Assembly: GCA_021521415.1 (NCBI GenBank)
Contig: JAIQDT010000666.1
Span: 496,001-560,000, forward strand
Origin: Bidens hawaiensis
Taxonomy: Eukaryota; Streptophyta; Magnoliopsida; Asterales; Asteraceae
Direction: 5' to 3'
DNA: 64,000 bases
This document shows, one piece after another, positions 21,900 to 33,123 of the stretch; the stretch's first letter is position 1; the number at the start of each line of letters is the position of its first letter. The translations under genes and the position numbers were made by a program. Under the pieces are notes generated by a model that saw only the letters and a list, made by a program, of their open reading frames with translations, did no database searches and was not told the origin of the DNA.

Positions 21900-24770
21900 T
21901 GGGAGAAAGCAAGGTGGTGGGTTGTAAATTTTGGGATGGATATTATTGTGTGTGTGAGTTATTAAGTTTGGGGTAATTACACGGATGGTCCTCGTCGTAT
22001 GTTTATATTACGGTTTTTCATCGTCATCGTAATCGGTAAATCCCATCACGTAGGAATATAGAGGCTGTTTTCGGTGAGACATACTAGTTTTGTATCATGT
22101 ATTTGACATAAGGTACATAACACTCAGTCGTTGGGACACCGACTGATTGGTGCATGTACCTTGTCTTTCGGGCATCAACGTCACTACATGTAACAATTTC
22201 ACCTTTGTCCTCCTGAGGACTCATACATATATACATTATATTACATTTTTCGTATAATAATAAATGGACGTTTTAACTTTTTTGTTATAGAAAAGTAAAG
22301 AAAAGACCTTATACTCCAGCCACTCGGACGATCGCTTACATTGAGTGTTGTTCGTTGGAGATCATTCGTGTGACGAAGATGTTTCAACGTCAGTGCGAAC
22401 ACTCAGATTTGCAATGAATGCAAAGATTAGATATTATTTATTTTGTTGTTTTTATCTCTTGTGTTATCTTGTTTTGGTGTTCTAATCTGACAAAATTGTT
22501 AATGATTTCTGGGTTAACATTGATTTTGAGGTAATGGCTTAGTTTGGCACTTGACTCGGAGAATATTTGTGGGTCAATGGTTTTTGTACAGTCACTCGTC
22601 AGGATTTCTGTTCGGGAAATATCTTATGTTGTTTCGTTATAGCTAAATTCGATTATGCAAGTCCAGGCATTCTAACAACACTCATCATAAGCATATCCTT
22701 GCAAAAATTTTTATTCCGATATTATTGTTGTGTAACTGAAATGTGTAAATGGCGAGAAGGAAGTTACCGTTGGAAACTCAAAATATTTCACATATCCTCC
22801 GACAAACATAATTAATTACATATATACTCAATCCAGATCAAATTTCATATATTGCCTTCTCTAGGTAAGTTATGATAGCTCGAAGCTTTAAATATTTTGT
22901 TTCTTAATCTCTCAATCTATTACCCTAAGTTGGCATAAAATCTTTATATCCTTTTGTTATTTTCATAAATATATTTAGCTCATTCTTTTCCTAGCCTAAA
23001 AAAAACTAAATTTATGTAATTAATTAAATTGAGATGAATAATTAAATAATTAACATGGAATAAAATATGCATAACATGTACCAATGAAACTCTTTTGAAA
23101 AGATATTTAGTTGTCCAACCATATATCATATATTCATATCATAAACATTAACAAACTTCATTGTTTTAGGGGCATATAGCTATCATACAATACGCAAGGT
23201 GGTTAAAAATGTGATTGTGAGTGGATATGAGATCATTGCCTTCTAGTATAATTTAAAACCATAAATAGAAATACCTTCTATGTTAGATAACATATATTTT
23301 CTATTTGTTGTGTGTATATTATTTTAACAATTTATGAGAAAATCTTGTATGCTGTATTGGTGCATTTAAACGAATTAAAAAATAACAAAAATAACATGTA
23401 GAGAACTTGTTTCTAATAAACCAGGATAAACCATTTAAACTTTTTTTACGGCAGAAAGATGCACGTACACTCTATGTCATATTAGCCGTTTTATTGTTTA
23501 CAAACATTTACAGTTTGATGATACCATGTAAACGGGTGTTTAGGTTTGGTGATTCATTGTGATTGGGTGTTGAGCCCATGAATCATTGTAAACATGTGTT
23601 TAGTCCTTGACGAATCATTGTAAATGAGCATATAGCTCTAGCAAACCAAACGAATAATAATGCGATGACTAGTGGATTATCGGGTGTTTCTTTAGCCGCC
23701 ATCAACTTTTTATGGATTTTTGTAAACGACAATGATGCCCTATAAAGCTAACTCATAACAAAATTATTGGTAAAGTGCGACAATGGGGAAGGTGAGATGT
23801 GTGAAAACGTTACCTCTATCCCGACTTATAGCGAGACTGCTTCCAAAGAGGCCTCAGTGTCATGCCAAACAGATCGAAAAGCAACACTAAAAAACTTTAG
23901 AAAATAGGAAGCTACAATTACCTAAGCAAGGAAAAAAAAGGGGGAAAAAAGTAAAGTAAAAACATAGATAACATTAATTGTAGGCAAATATGCAAATCTA
24001 AGGTGTTATTTGGTTCAGTCAGATCTGAATCAATCGAATCTAACCGAATTATACATCCCCTCTTTTCCATTTAGCATTAATCACATGTTGACTTAGTTAG
24101 ACCCATTCAAATATTTTTCTTTTTGGAACCACACGGTGTAAACTCTAACGAAATCATATGTTCACCTCGATTATATTCACATGTAAACAAATAGCCCCTA
24201 AACCCATAGACAAGACTAAAAATACAATTGTATAATTCCCCTAATATGGATTATGTCTCATGTGCAATTTTATCATATCCCGTCTATTTCAGTATCTAAA
24301 TACACAACCTATTTTTAGAACGACTTTCTTTTTGTATTGAGGCCACCACACTGTGTTCAAACTATGTTGTCTTAACTGAGCACACGCTGGCTTCATAGTC
24401 TGTTTAAGCATTTTCCCGGGAAACCATATCGTCAGCTGCCACTTGACAGTCGTTATGTCGTCACAAGAGTATAACTCTGTGGCGTAACACACGGTGAGAC
24501 AAAAAACTCAAGTGGGCACGGAATCCAAACTAACAACCTCGCAAGAACCTAACTCAAATATATCATTGTCAACATCCAACTAAAATGATAGCAGTATACA
24601 AGTAGAGGATAAGTATCATTTATTATTATTAATGATATAATTACTATCATTTATTATTTATTAATAGGCATGAAATATATATTATATTGATCAACAATGA
24701 CATCAATAATAGGCACACATGAATTGACTGACAACAGAATTACATTATTACAACAATTGTATGCAGCATA
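21900..24770. other. Intergenic stretch with one SINE-like repeat
   Basis: No gene is seen. It is A+T-rich DNA. About 24320-24530 is, on the minus strand, a copy of a dispersed repeat also present twice at 40905-41240. Shared words are CGACTGTCAAGTGGCAG, TATGGTTTCCCGGGAAA and CACCGTGTGTTACG. Confidence 0.55.
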
Positions 24771-24773
24771 TGA

Positions 24774-24783
24774 TATATAAATA
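24774..24783 (+). promoter_or_regulatory. TATA box of the glutathione peroxidase gene
   Basis: TATATAAATA ends 21 bp before the first in-frame ATG (24805). With usual plant spacing the transcript would start at or just after that ATG, which matters for start-codon choice (see findings). Confidence 0.55.
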
Positions 24784-24804
24784 GCACACACCATTGGACA
24801 AAAG

Positions 24805-27800
24805 ATGGCATCCACAACAACAGTCACAAATTTAACGTCTTTTATCCTTGTGGGTCTTGCCTTCTTCTTGTTTTACACAAACCCATTTTCTTCTTCTAAT
24901 AATGATAATAATAATATGGCTGAACAAACACCAAAATCTGTTCATGATTTCACTGTTAAGGTAACACATAGATCATACAAGTTTTTATAGTGTTTCATTT
25001 TTTGTAGCTAGTTCAAACAATTCGAACTGGTTTTTCATGTTTTTGGTATCGATATCATTCAGTTACAATATTTTTAATGGTACCGGTATAGTACTGGTAC
25101 TGGTACTGGTACAATCGGTACAGGTACTTGCTTTTTGTTTTTATGTTATTGGTATTGGTACCATTTGGGTTCAATATTTTCAATGGTATTTGTACTCCTT
25201 TTTCATGTTTAGTGTTGGGTATATTTCGGTATTTTCAATGGTGCTGGTACCGATCAAAATTAGTACGGTATTCAATATATGGTTTAACCCATACCGATTG
25301 GGTTCGATCGGGTGCGGTTTAAGGCTAAAACCAAACCAAAAAACAACTTTGGTTTTTGGATTTTTTGAAAATATTTGGTTTTGGTCTCGGTTTTTTTTTG
25401 TTTTTGTCATTTAAACTTAAAAAAATTACGCAGAAGATAATGAATTTAGGTATAAATAGTTTTTAAATTATTAACTAAGTGACTATTATATAATATATTT
25501 GGTGAAAAGTATATTAATTATGTAATTATTAAATTCTTATATATTACATATAATAAAAAATAAAATCTAGAAATTCAGTTTAGATCGTTTTTTCCGGTTT
25601 CTTGCACACCCCTAGGTACCAGTTATGTTCAACCAGTACTCGACCGAACACAATTGGTACTGGTACTCATTTTTCATGTTTTCGGTTTCGGTATTTTTGG
25701 ATGGTACCTACCCATCGGTATGGGCTGTAAAAATTGGTACGGTATTTGGTATATGGTTTTGCCTGTTTTCGGTATAGGTAATTTGAATTTTTTCAAATTT
25801 GAATAATATAAACATATTTCATGTAAAAATGGAACTGGATTTTGTTTTAGTTACCCAGTTTATATATAAACTTTTATATATAATTTGAAGATTTGAAGTT
25901 ACTGCATATGAACTATAAAAAGTCAAACATTGACTTTATCAAATTGACAGGATATTCGCGAAAATGAGGTGTCTTTGAGCTCTTACAAGGGGAAGGTTCT
26001 TTTGATTGTTAATGTTGCATCAAAATGGTAAATTAATTCATCTTTTTTTTTAGTACAAATATATTCCAATTTGGGTGTAAACGAGCCAAGCTTGAGCCCA
26101 GTCGGGCTTGACTAGGCTCAAGCTTGGCTCGTTTTGACTTACAAGAGCGAGAATGGGAGCTTAGGAGTCCAAAAGACGTAAAACTCTCGCTCTCGCTCTC
26201 GTTTGACTTACAAGCTCTCGCTCTCGTTTTGACTTGTGAGTCATCTTTTCAAGCCCGGGCTTGGCTTGTTTATTATTTATCAATAAAATTATATATGTTT
26301 TTAATTATCTTTCTACATTTTGAGAAAAATCTTAAACACGCCAAACCTCAGCTGTGCAGTGTGAAATTATAACGTAGGAGTCCAAAAGAGGTAAAACTCA
26401 AAAATACACAAGCGTTAATGAGTTTCCTTTGCAAGGATTGAGCTCGGGCTCGATAACTAAGCGGGCTTTATTTAAGGCTTGGGCTCGTTTCTCGAAAAGG
26501 TTTGGCTCGTTTTGACTTATGAGAGCGAGAGTGAGAGCCTGGCTCGTGAGTCATTTTTTCAAGCTCGGGCTCGACTCGTTTATTATTTTTTTTAAAAATT
26601 TATATACGTTTTTTAAAATTATTTTTATATATTTTGAGAATAATCTTAAACGAGCCTAAGCTCAGCTATGCAGTGTGAAATTATAACGTAGGAGTCCAAA
26701 AGAGGTAAAACTCAAAATTACACAAGGCTCGACTAGCCTAAACGAGCTTCTTTTAAAAGGCTCGAGCTCGGGCTTTATTTAAGGCTCAGGCTCTCCTCGA
26801 GCTTTTTATCGATCCGATCGTGAGTAGCTTGCGAACGGGCTCGGTTCGTTTGAATATTTAACCAAGAAATTTATTTAAAATAATTTGAAGCAGATTTTAA
26901 TTTGATTTATATTTATGACTTTTGTTTCTTACTTTGAAAGGCTTGTACTGCAATTCTTGATTTTGTGAAATGATTTTTTCTGCTGATAAATTCAGTTTCA
27001 AAACATGCAAATTTTATATAAAAAATGGAAATAATGTGAGTATGTAGTTATTGATTAAGAAAGTCAGCTCTGAGTTTGTTGCATCATTATGATAGCATTT
27101 ACTGTTGCCATATCTCTATCATGCATAATTTATATATATATATATATATAGTTGGTGGTTCATGGTTGAAGGTATCCATATCTTCTTAATTTATTTATTT
27201 ATTTATTATGGATGTATGTCACCTGCAAAGTTGTATTAATCATTTGCATGATAATAATAATCATACTTTTTCTCCATTGCATAACAAGAGTCAAGTTTTG
27301 ACCTTTAATGGTCAAAGTTGATTGACTTATTCACTTAAAGGGTGATAAAAATTTGCTTTAATAATTGAGAAAATATTAGGCCTGTAAAAGAACTGAACGT
27401 TCAGTGAATTGTTTGACAAGAAGTTCGTTTATTTAATAAACAAACAAACATGGACAACATTTTTTGTTCATTTAGTTGAACGAACGAATACGAACACATA
27501 TCTCGTTCGTTTATTTTTGTCTATGAACATTCATTTACGTTTGTTCGTTTATGTTCGTTTATGTTCGTTCATTTATTTTCTTTAAGTTCGTTCGTTTATG
27601 TATTATTTAAAAAATTTCAGTCTATTACAATATAGTCTAGTTTAATGAAACTGAAATATCATCAATTACAATTTAATCGAATTTTATTAATTTTTTAGGC
27701 CAAATATATAATGATGCTCCCATTTACTTATCGGTGTTTGCTCAATTATTCCGTTCATATGTTCTGTTTTGGTTGTTTGTTTGTATTCGTTTACCTTGCG

Positions 27801-29090
27801 AACCGTTTGTTTATACTGTTGATGAAGGTAAACGAACACGTTCCTTTTCTTAACGAACGAACACTAACAAGAAATCCCCATTCGTTTAAATGTTCGTGTT
27901 CGATCATTTGTTCGGTTAGGTTAAAAAAATGAACACGAGCATGCCTCATTCGTGTTTGTTAAGTTCATTTACGGTTCTAGAAAATATTGATAAATACGTT
28001 AAACTTTCGGAATAGTTAAACTTTCTTTGCTTATTATCAATATCTGATCCTTTTGTTATTTCAACAGTGGACTAACAGAGTCAAACTACAAAGAACTGAA
28101 TATATTGTACCAAAAGTACAAAGATCAAGGTATGTTTTTGTCATCATTGTGCATGAAAGTAGAGTCATTTTTTTCTTTAAATATCAATAATTTCATGATT
28201 TAATATTATGTGACTTTCATATTGTGGGCAGATTTCGAAATCTTGGCGTTTCCTTGCAACCAGTTTCTTAGGCAAGAGCCAGGAACAAATGAAGAAATCC
28301 AAGAAACGGTATGCACAAGATTCAAAGCCGAGTTCCCGATATTTGACAAGGTAATCTTTGATATTTGAAACTTAGTTATGTAGCAATTATTAATGCAAGT
28401 ATAGTTTTTTTCAAGTTTGGGAAGGGGGGGGGGGGGGGGGGGTTGGATGTGTATTTAAAAATGCTTATCTGCTTATTTGTATCTGCAATAAGTAACTCCA
28501 AACTGCTTATTCGGATCCGTTTATATGACTCATTATTAATCATATCCGCAGTCTGGATATTGTATTGTATGAAAATGCAATAAGCAGATAAGCAGTTTGA
28601 CAAAGCAATCCTAAACACCCCATATGGTTAAAGTTAAAAAGTAATCAGTTTTTTAAAAAAAGTTAATAAATTGTAAAAAAATCGATTAAATCGAGTTAAA
28701 GTTAACTACATATCCATGTCTTGAATAACATAATTCTGATTATGTTTATCCAAAACGCACATCCAAACACCCCTTCAAAAGAAGTTAACCGTTCATCACG
28801 AAAAATGTCTAATATACCCTTTCGTCACCAAAAACAAGTGCACTTAACCATTTTTTTTTCATATGGAATTAAAAAAATAACTACCACTTGAGGATAACAG
28901 ATTAACAAATAATATTGTTGATTTTATTTTTAAAATTTCTAAGAAAAGAAATAAACTTTGCATATAGTATGAGAAATCCAAGCTGCAAATTGCTGCAAGT
29001 TTCAAAAAAAAGGGCATATTTGTAAATTTACAAGAAACAATATTGGATCATTGCAGGTTGATGTAAATGGAAACAATGCAGCACCACTTT

Positions 29091-29122
<32 letters not shown>

Positions 29123-29490
29123 ACCCAGTAAAATCCCACCGACAGCAAAGCTATAAGTAGGGTCTGGGGAGGGTGGGATGTAGGCACACCGTACCTCTAT
29201 CCAAAGGAATGCAGCACCACTTTACAAGTTTCTAAAATCCGAGAAAGGTGGTTTCTTGGTTGATGGCATCAAATGGAACTTCACCAAGTTCTTGGTGGAT
29301 AAAGAAGGAAAAGTTATTCAACGATACGGTCCTCGCACCCCGCCTCTAGAATTCGAGGTTAGTTTCGCAAAAAAAAAAAAAAAAAAAATTAAATTGGGAA
29401 TTTCAGTTATTGATTTGTTTGAATTTGAATTGGTTCTTTGATTATGAGCAGAAGGATATTCAAGATCTGTTGAGTTCATCCGCTTCTTAA
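24805..29490 (+). CDS. GPX: Glutathione peroxidase (GPX3-like), exon 5 disrupted by SINE
   Basis: This is a six-exon gene: 24805-24960, 25951-26027, 28068-28129, 28232-28350, 29057-29357, 29452-29490, all GT-AG in phase. Plant GPXs reduce lipid and hydrogen peroxides, mainly with thioredoxin. Residues 1-37 form an N-terminal hydrophobic anchor ([13 protein letters not shown]), as in Golgi/secretory GPX3-type proteins. The peroxidatic Cys sits in VNVASKCG and is split by intron 2. FPCNQF carries the catalytic Gln, and the ETVC Cys is the likely resolving Cys. WNFTKFL in exon 5 supplies the catalytic Trp/Asn. Exon 5 holds a 113-bp SINE plus a 20-bp target duplication (net 133 bp, +1 frame). Read through, translation ends at TAA 29129-29131, after about 162 residues, before WNFTKFL. 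Without the insert the exon is 168 nt and the protein 206 residues, the usual size. Introns hold several small elements. Confidence 0.9.
25020..25620. repeat. GGTACC-rich block in GPX intron 1
   Basis: Reiterated GGTAC/GTACTG words (a (GGTACT)n run near 25095-25112) are followed by AACCAAA-rich DNA, ending TCTTGCACACCCCTA. It fits the motif-rich small-element class of this window. Confidence 0.45.
26074..26853. mobile_element. GAGCTCGG-family MITE-like element in GPX intron 2
   Basis: It begins GGTGTAAACGAGCC and ends near GGGCTCGGTTCGTTTG, with many CGAGCTC/GGCTCG words. A 314-bp internal tandem duplication is visible: GTGAAATTATAACGTAGG occurs at 26361 and 26675 with near-identical surroundings. 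There is no coding capacity. Confidence 0.6.
27376..27975. repeat. CGAACGAA-family element in GPX intron 2
   Basis: It begins GCCTGTAAAAGAACTGAACG and ends near TTAAGTTCATTTACGGTTC, with dense GTTCGTTTATG and its complement on both arms. Related blocks are at 29560-29960 plus 31015-31165, and 39775-40226. Confidence 0.5.
28423..28442. repeat. Poly(G) run in GPX intron 4
   Basis: An uninterrupted run of about 17 G follows GGGAA in intron 4. Its length is likely unstable and prone to sequencing error. Confidence 0.8.
29095..29207 (-). mobile_element. Truncated Au-like SINE in GPX exon 5
   Basis: A 113-bp insert sits between two copies of AATGCAGCACCACTTTACAA (29075-29094 and 29208-29227). On the minus strand it contains GTACGGTGTGCCTACATCCC, ACCCTCCCCAGACCCTACTT and TGGGATTTTACTGGGTATG, followed by a (TTGA)n tail. 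This is the recalled 3' region of the plant Au SINE family. The tRNA-like 5' head is missing. The 20-bp TSD and tail next to the target are signs of target-primed retrotransposition. Confidence 0.85.
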
Positions 29491-31325
29491 GAAACAAGGT
29501 GTGTCGTTTCTTGCCCGATTAATAAAGATTTTAAAGCAGTTAAATTTATCATGTTAATAAATATACACGAACCGAACCAAACCAGACAAGACCTTGTTTG
29601 TGTTCGTCCGTTAAGCTTTTGTTGACAAATGGACGGTTCATGAACGATTTCCTGAACAATTCATGTTCGTTCGTTAAGGAGTTGAGCTTGTTATTGTTCG
29701 TCTGTGTCCGTTCGTTAGTTATGTAAACGGACGCTAATGGACACTAACGGACACAAAACATAAGCGAACATATATTAATTTGAGAATAATAATAATCACT
29801 AAACCACATAATATTAAAAAAAAAAAGCTTAACACAGTAATCATAAACATAACTATATCCAAATAGTAATAGTAAAAAGTAAATAAATATATATATGTAA
29901 ACAAATGTAACCGGAAGAATGTAAACAAACATTAAACGAACACATAATTACAGAACATTCACGAACGGGGCTGTCTCCAAGGATTTATATACCTCGGCCG
30001 AGCCGAAATAAAAAGGCCTATACCTTAACAACGAATTATATAAGCTAATTTTTATAAATGACGTTTAATGTTATAACAATAAACATAGAATAATATATTA
30101 TTAAAGCCAAATACCGTAATAACCAATGATTTGTGAAACTCTACTAACATTGGATAAAAAAATAGATTTGTCCTTGGTGGGTCGCAGCGGCGTAGTTTAG
30201 TTGGGGCCAGGGGTGGCCCTTGCCCCCTCTGTTTTTTCGCTCGATTGTGTAAATCTATCCCTTTTTGGTCGAAAATCTTTATACATAGTGTAAATTTACC
30301 CGTTTTTGACCGAAATTTTGAGCCCGACCCCCTCCGTGTTTTGCTCGGTAGTGTAAATTTATTCTTTTTCGGCCTAAACTTTTTATACATAGTGTAAATT
30401 TACCTATTTCCAGCCGAAATTTTGAGCCCGGACCCTCCGTTTTTTCGCTCGGTAGCATAAATGTATCCTTTTTCGGCCAAAAATTTGTATACATAGTATA
30501 AATTTACCCGTTTCCAAACGAAATTTTGAGCTCCCCCCCCCCTCTAGTTAATTTTTTTATACATATTGAGTTCGGCCCCCTCGACGTGTATATCCAAGCT
30601 TCGTCATTGGTGGCTGGCTTGGTCAACCGCATACGAGCTTGGTGGTCAACAATGAACCAATAGTGGTGGTCGGCTGGGTTAGTCATTGTTCAGGTTTTGT
30701 TCAACATTCGCAAAGAATGAAGGAATCAAAACAGGAATTTCAATCACAGCTATTTCTTTTACTTTGCATTGGGAGTTTATTTAATTTTTTTAGTTTTTAG
30801 TTTTAGTTTGGGCCAAATAATTTAAACTTGATTAAATGGATTATGAATAAAAAAGAATTTTGGGCCCAATAATTATAAGATGGTAAAGATCAAATTATAT
30901 TTTATAAGTTTTATATTTTTAAATGCATATATAAAAAATATAGATAAAAAAAATTTTGGCCCCCAAAATTTACGTGCCCGGCCGACGGTCCGACCGGCAC
31001 TACCCTCCAGCCGGCCATGTTCACGAACACAACCGAACAAACGCGACCATTCACCCTTGTTCGTGTCCATAAATTCTTTGTTCATGTTCGTTCATTTATT
31101 AAACGGATGAACGTAAACGAACTTCCCACCCAACGGTTTGCTGGATGTTCGGTTCGTTTACAGCCCATTGTATGTGTCAAGTTGTGAACTTGATTGGTTT
31201 CTTGCAGAAAAGAGGCAATAAGCAATGGGGATATGTACTTGAAGACTGTTGTGGTGAATGCATGCATGCTTATGATGTTTTTATTATATTTGTGGTTATA
31301 TGATTGGAGTTTGATGAAATAAACA
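29491..31325 (+). other. GPX 3' UTR with probable intron
   Basis: Shortly after the GPX stop, AAACAAG|GTGTGT fits a donor. At 31200-31208 TTTCTTGCAG|AAAAGAG fits an acceptor, followed by a short exon and a GAAATAAAC polyadenylation-like signal near 31317. The 1.7-kb putative intron holds CGAACGAA-family arms (29560-29960, 31015-31165) and a hAT MITE (30185-30609). Confidence 0.45.
30185..30609. mobile_element. hAT-like MITE, second copy
   Basis: The 425-bp element begins CAGCGGCGTAG and ends CTTCGTCATTG, with imperfect TIRs. It is flanked by GTGGGTCG (30177-30184) and GTGGCTGG (30610-30617), 6 of 8 matching. The interior has three to four ~110-bp units with TTTACCCGTTT, GAAATTTTGAGCCC and TTTTTTCGCTCGGTAG, as in the interrupted copy at 2070-4733. 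Confidence 0.65.
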
Positions 31326-31358
31326 ATACTCTTTATCTTACTTATATGTACTAGGAAC

Positions 31359-31401
<43 letters not shown>

Positions 31402-33048
31402 TATATCCTCTTAGTTGCTTTTACTATAGTGTTACAAAATGCTTCACTTATGAGTTATGACTTATCATTTATTCAACTATGGATTAATTTGTTTTGATCT
31501 AAGGAATATAATCATTAAACCAACTATAAAGATGATCTTAATTTGTTAATAATAAATTTGTTACGGTACTGGCAATCGCTATAACAAGAGAAAATGAAAT
31601 CCCAACAAAATAATAATAAAGTTGTGATATGCCCAAGGTTATTAATACGTGTTTTATAATGATCGAAAACCATATAGACGAATACCGGTAGATGTTGTTC
31701 GATTAGGTTCGGTATGTCACCGTGCGGCACAACTTTTTAATATCGTAACCCTCAAGTTTCATTATTCAAATGCTAGCACTTAATCTTCGTTAAGTTACAT
31801 AATCCACCCCACAACTTTTTAAACCCCTCAAATTCCATTAACACTTGTTCACTACTACATAATGTTTCTTAACTGTCCATCACAACTGCTATAACAAAAC
31901 AACTAGTTAAATAATAATCTTGATATATACTTCACTAAAACTAAAAAGGTTCAACATTTACAAAAATGCTAGATATTAATAAGATTAATATACCATATAA
32001 AAGTTATGTGATTCAAAGTATAAAAAAGTTTCATTAGTTGTTGTCAATAACTTTAGCTCAACTAGCATGATAAGAGGGGAAGTGAAAATTTGGCTTAACC
32101 CAATTCTAACCGGGCAATTCACCGTAATAAATCTTCAGACTGGCTGTCTGCGAAGATTCGGGCTGGACGAGCCAAAATGTTCGTGACCTACTCGAGACCG
32201 GCTCGGGAAAAAGCTCGATTGAGCTGAGCTTAAACGAGCTTGAGCTGGCTCGCGAGCCTGTTATTTATATAATCTTTAATAATTAATATATACAATGTTA
32301 TATAAAAATAACTATATAATATATATATATATTATGTTGTATATTAAATTTATTTGAAATAATCTATAAAGTTAATTATAAATATACAAAAATTAATTAA
32401 AAAATATTAAACAAGTCAAATTCATTCTAACCTGGTTTTTACCAAATGTAGAGTTGTGCGTGGTGCGGTTTTTGGTTAAAACGAAACTGAAAAACCAAAA
32501 CTTCGGTTTTTGGAGTTTTCAAAATCGTCCAGGTTTATCATTTGAGCTTGAAAATTTTAAGCCAAAAAAGTTGGCAAAAATAATGAATTTAGGTATAAAT
32601 AATTTTGTTAATAGTAAATAATAGACTATTATACATTTGATCAAAAATATTTGAGTTACAAATTTATTAAATTCTTATAAATTACTTAATATAAAGTATA
32701 TATATAAACAATTTAGGAATTCAGTTCGGTTCGGTTTTTTTGGTTTTATTTAATGCAAAACCAAAACCGAACTGTTAGTTCGGTATTTTTGACATTTTTG
32801 GATTGGGTTTTTTCGGTTTCTTGCACACTTCTACCACAATCGACTCTCAAGTAATGGGTTTCCCCAAAACAAAAGATGATAGACTTGAGCTACCTGCTTT
32901 CTGAAATCACAAGCATATGAAGTAAACTTTTACCAATAAATTACTCAAAAAAAAAGAGTAATTGAAAAAAGTAATTCAAAGATAAGTGACAACCGACAAG
33001 AATAATATTAATAACCTAAGTCTCTCAACACGACAAACTCCCACCTAG
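31326..33048. other. Intergenic stretch before the FTA gene
   Basis: No gene is seen. It contains a (TA)n microsatellite (31364-31396), a partial GAGCTCGG-family block (32160-32270), and an AACCGAA-family element at 32450-32834 with inverted ends AGTTGTGCGTGG and CTTGCACACTTCTACC. Confidence 0.55.
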
Positions 33049-33056
33049 TATAAATA
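33049..33056 (+). promoter_or_regulatory. TATA box of the FTA gene
   Basis: TATAAATA lies 68 bp upstream of the start codon at 33124, giving a 5' leader of about 40 bases with normal spacing. Confidence 0.6.
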
Positions 33057-33123
33057 CATCACAAATCACACCACAAGGGTACAATAATAATAATAATAAG
33101 TTTAAACTCTGTGAATCGGCGGA

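Noticed and set aside
29084..29220. SINE in GPX treated as a normal intron
   Set aside because: No GT donor in the needed phase precedes the stop, and the flanking 20-bp direct repeats are target duplications, not splice sites.
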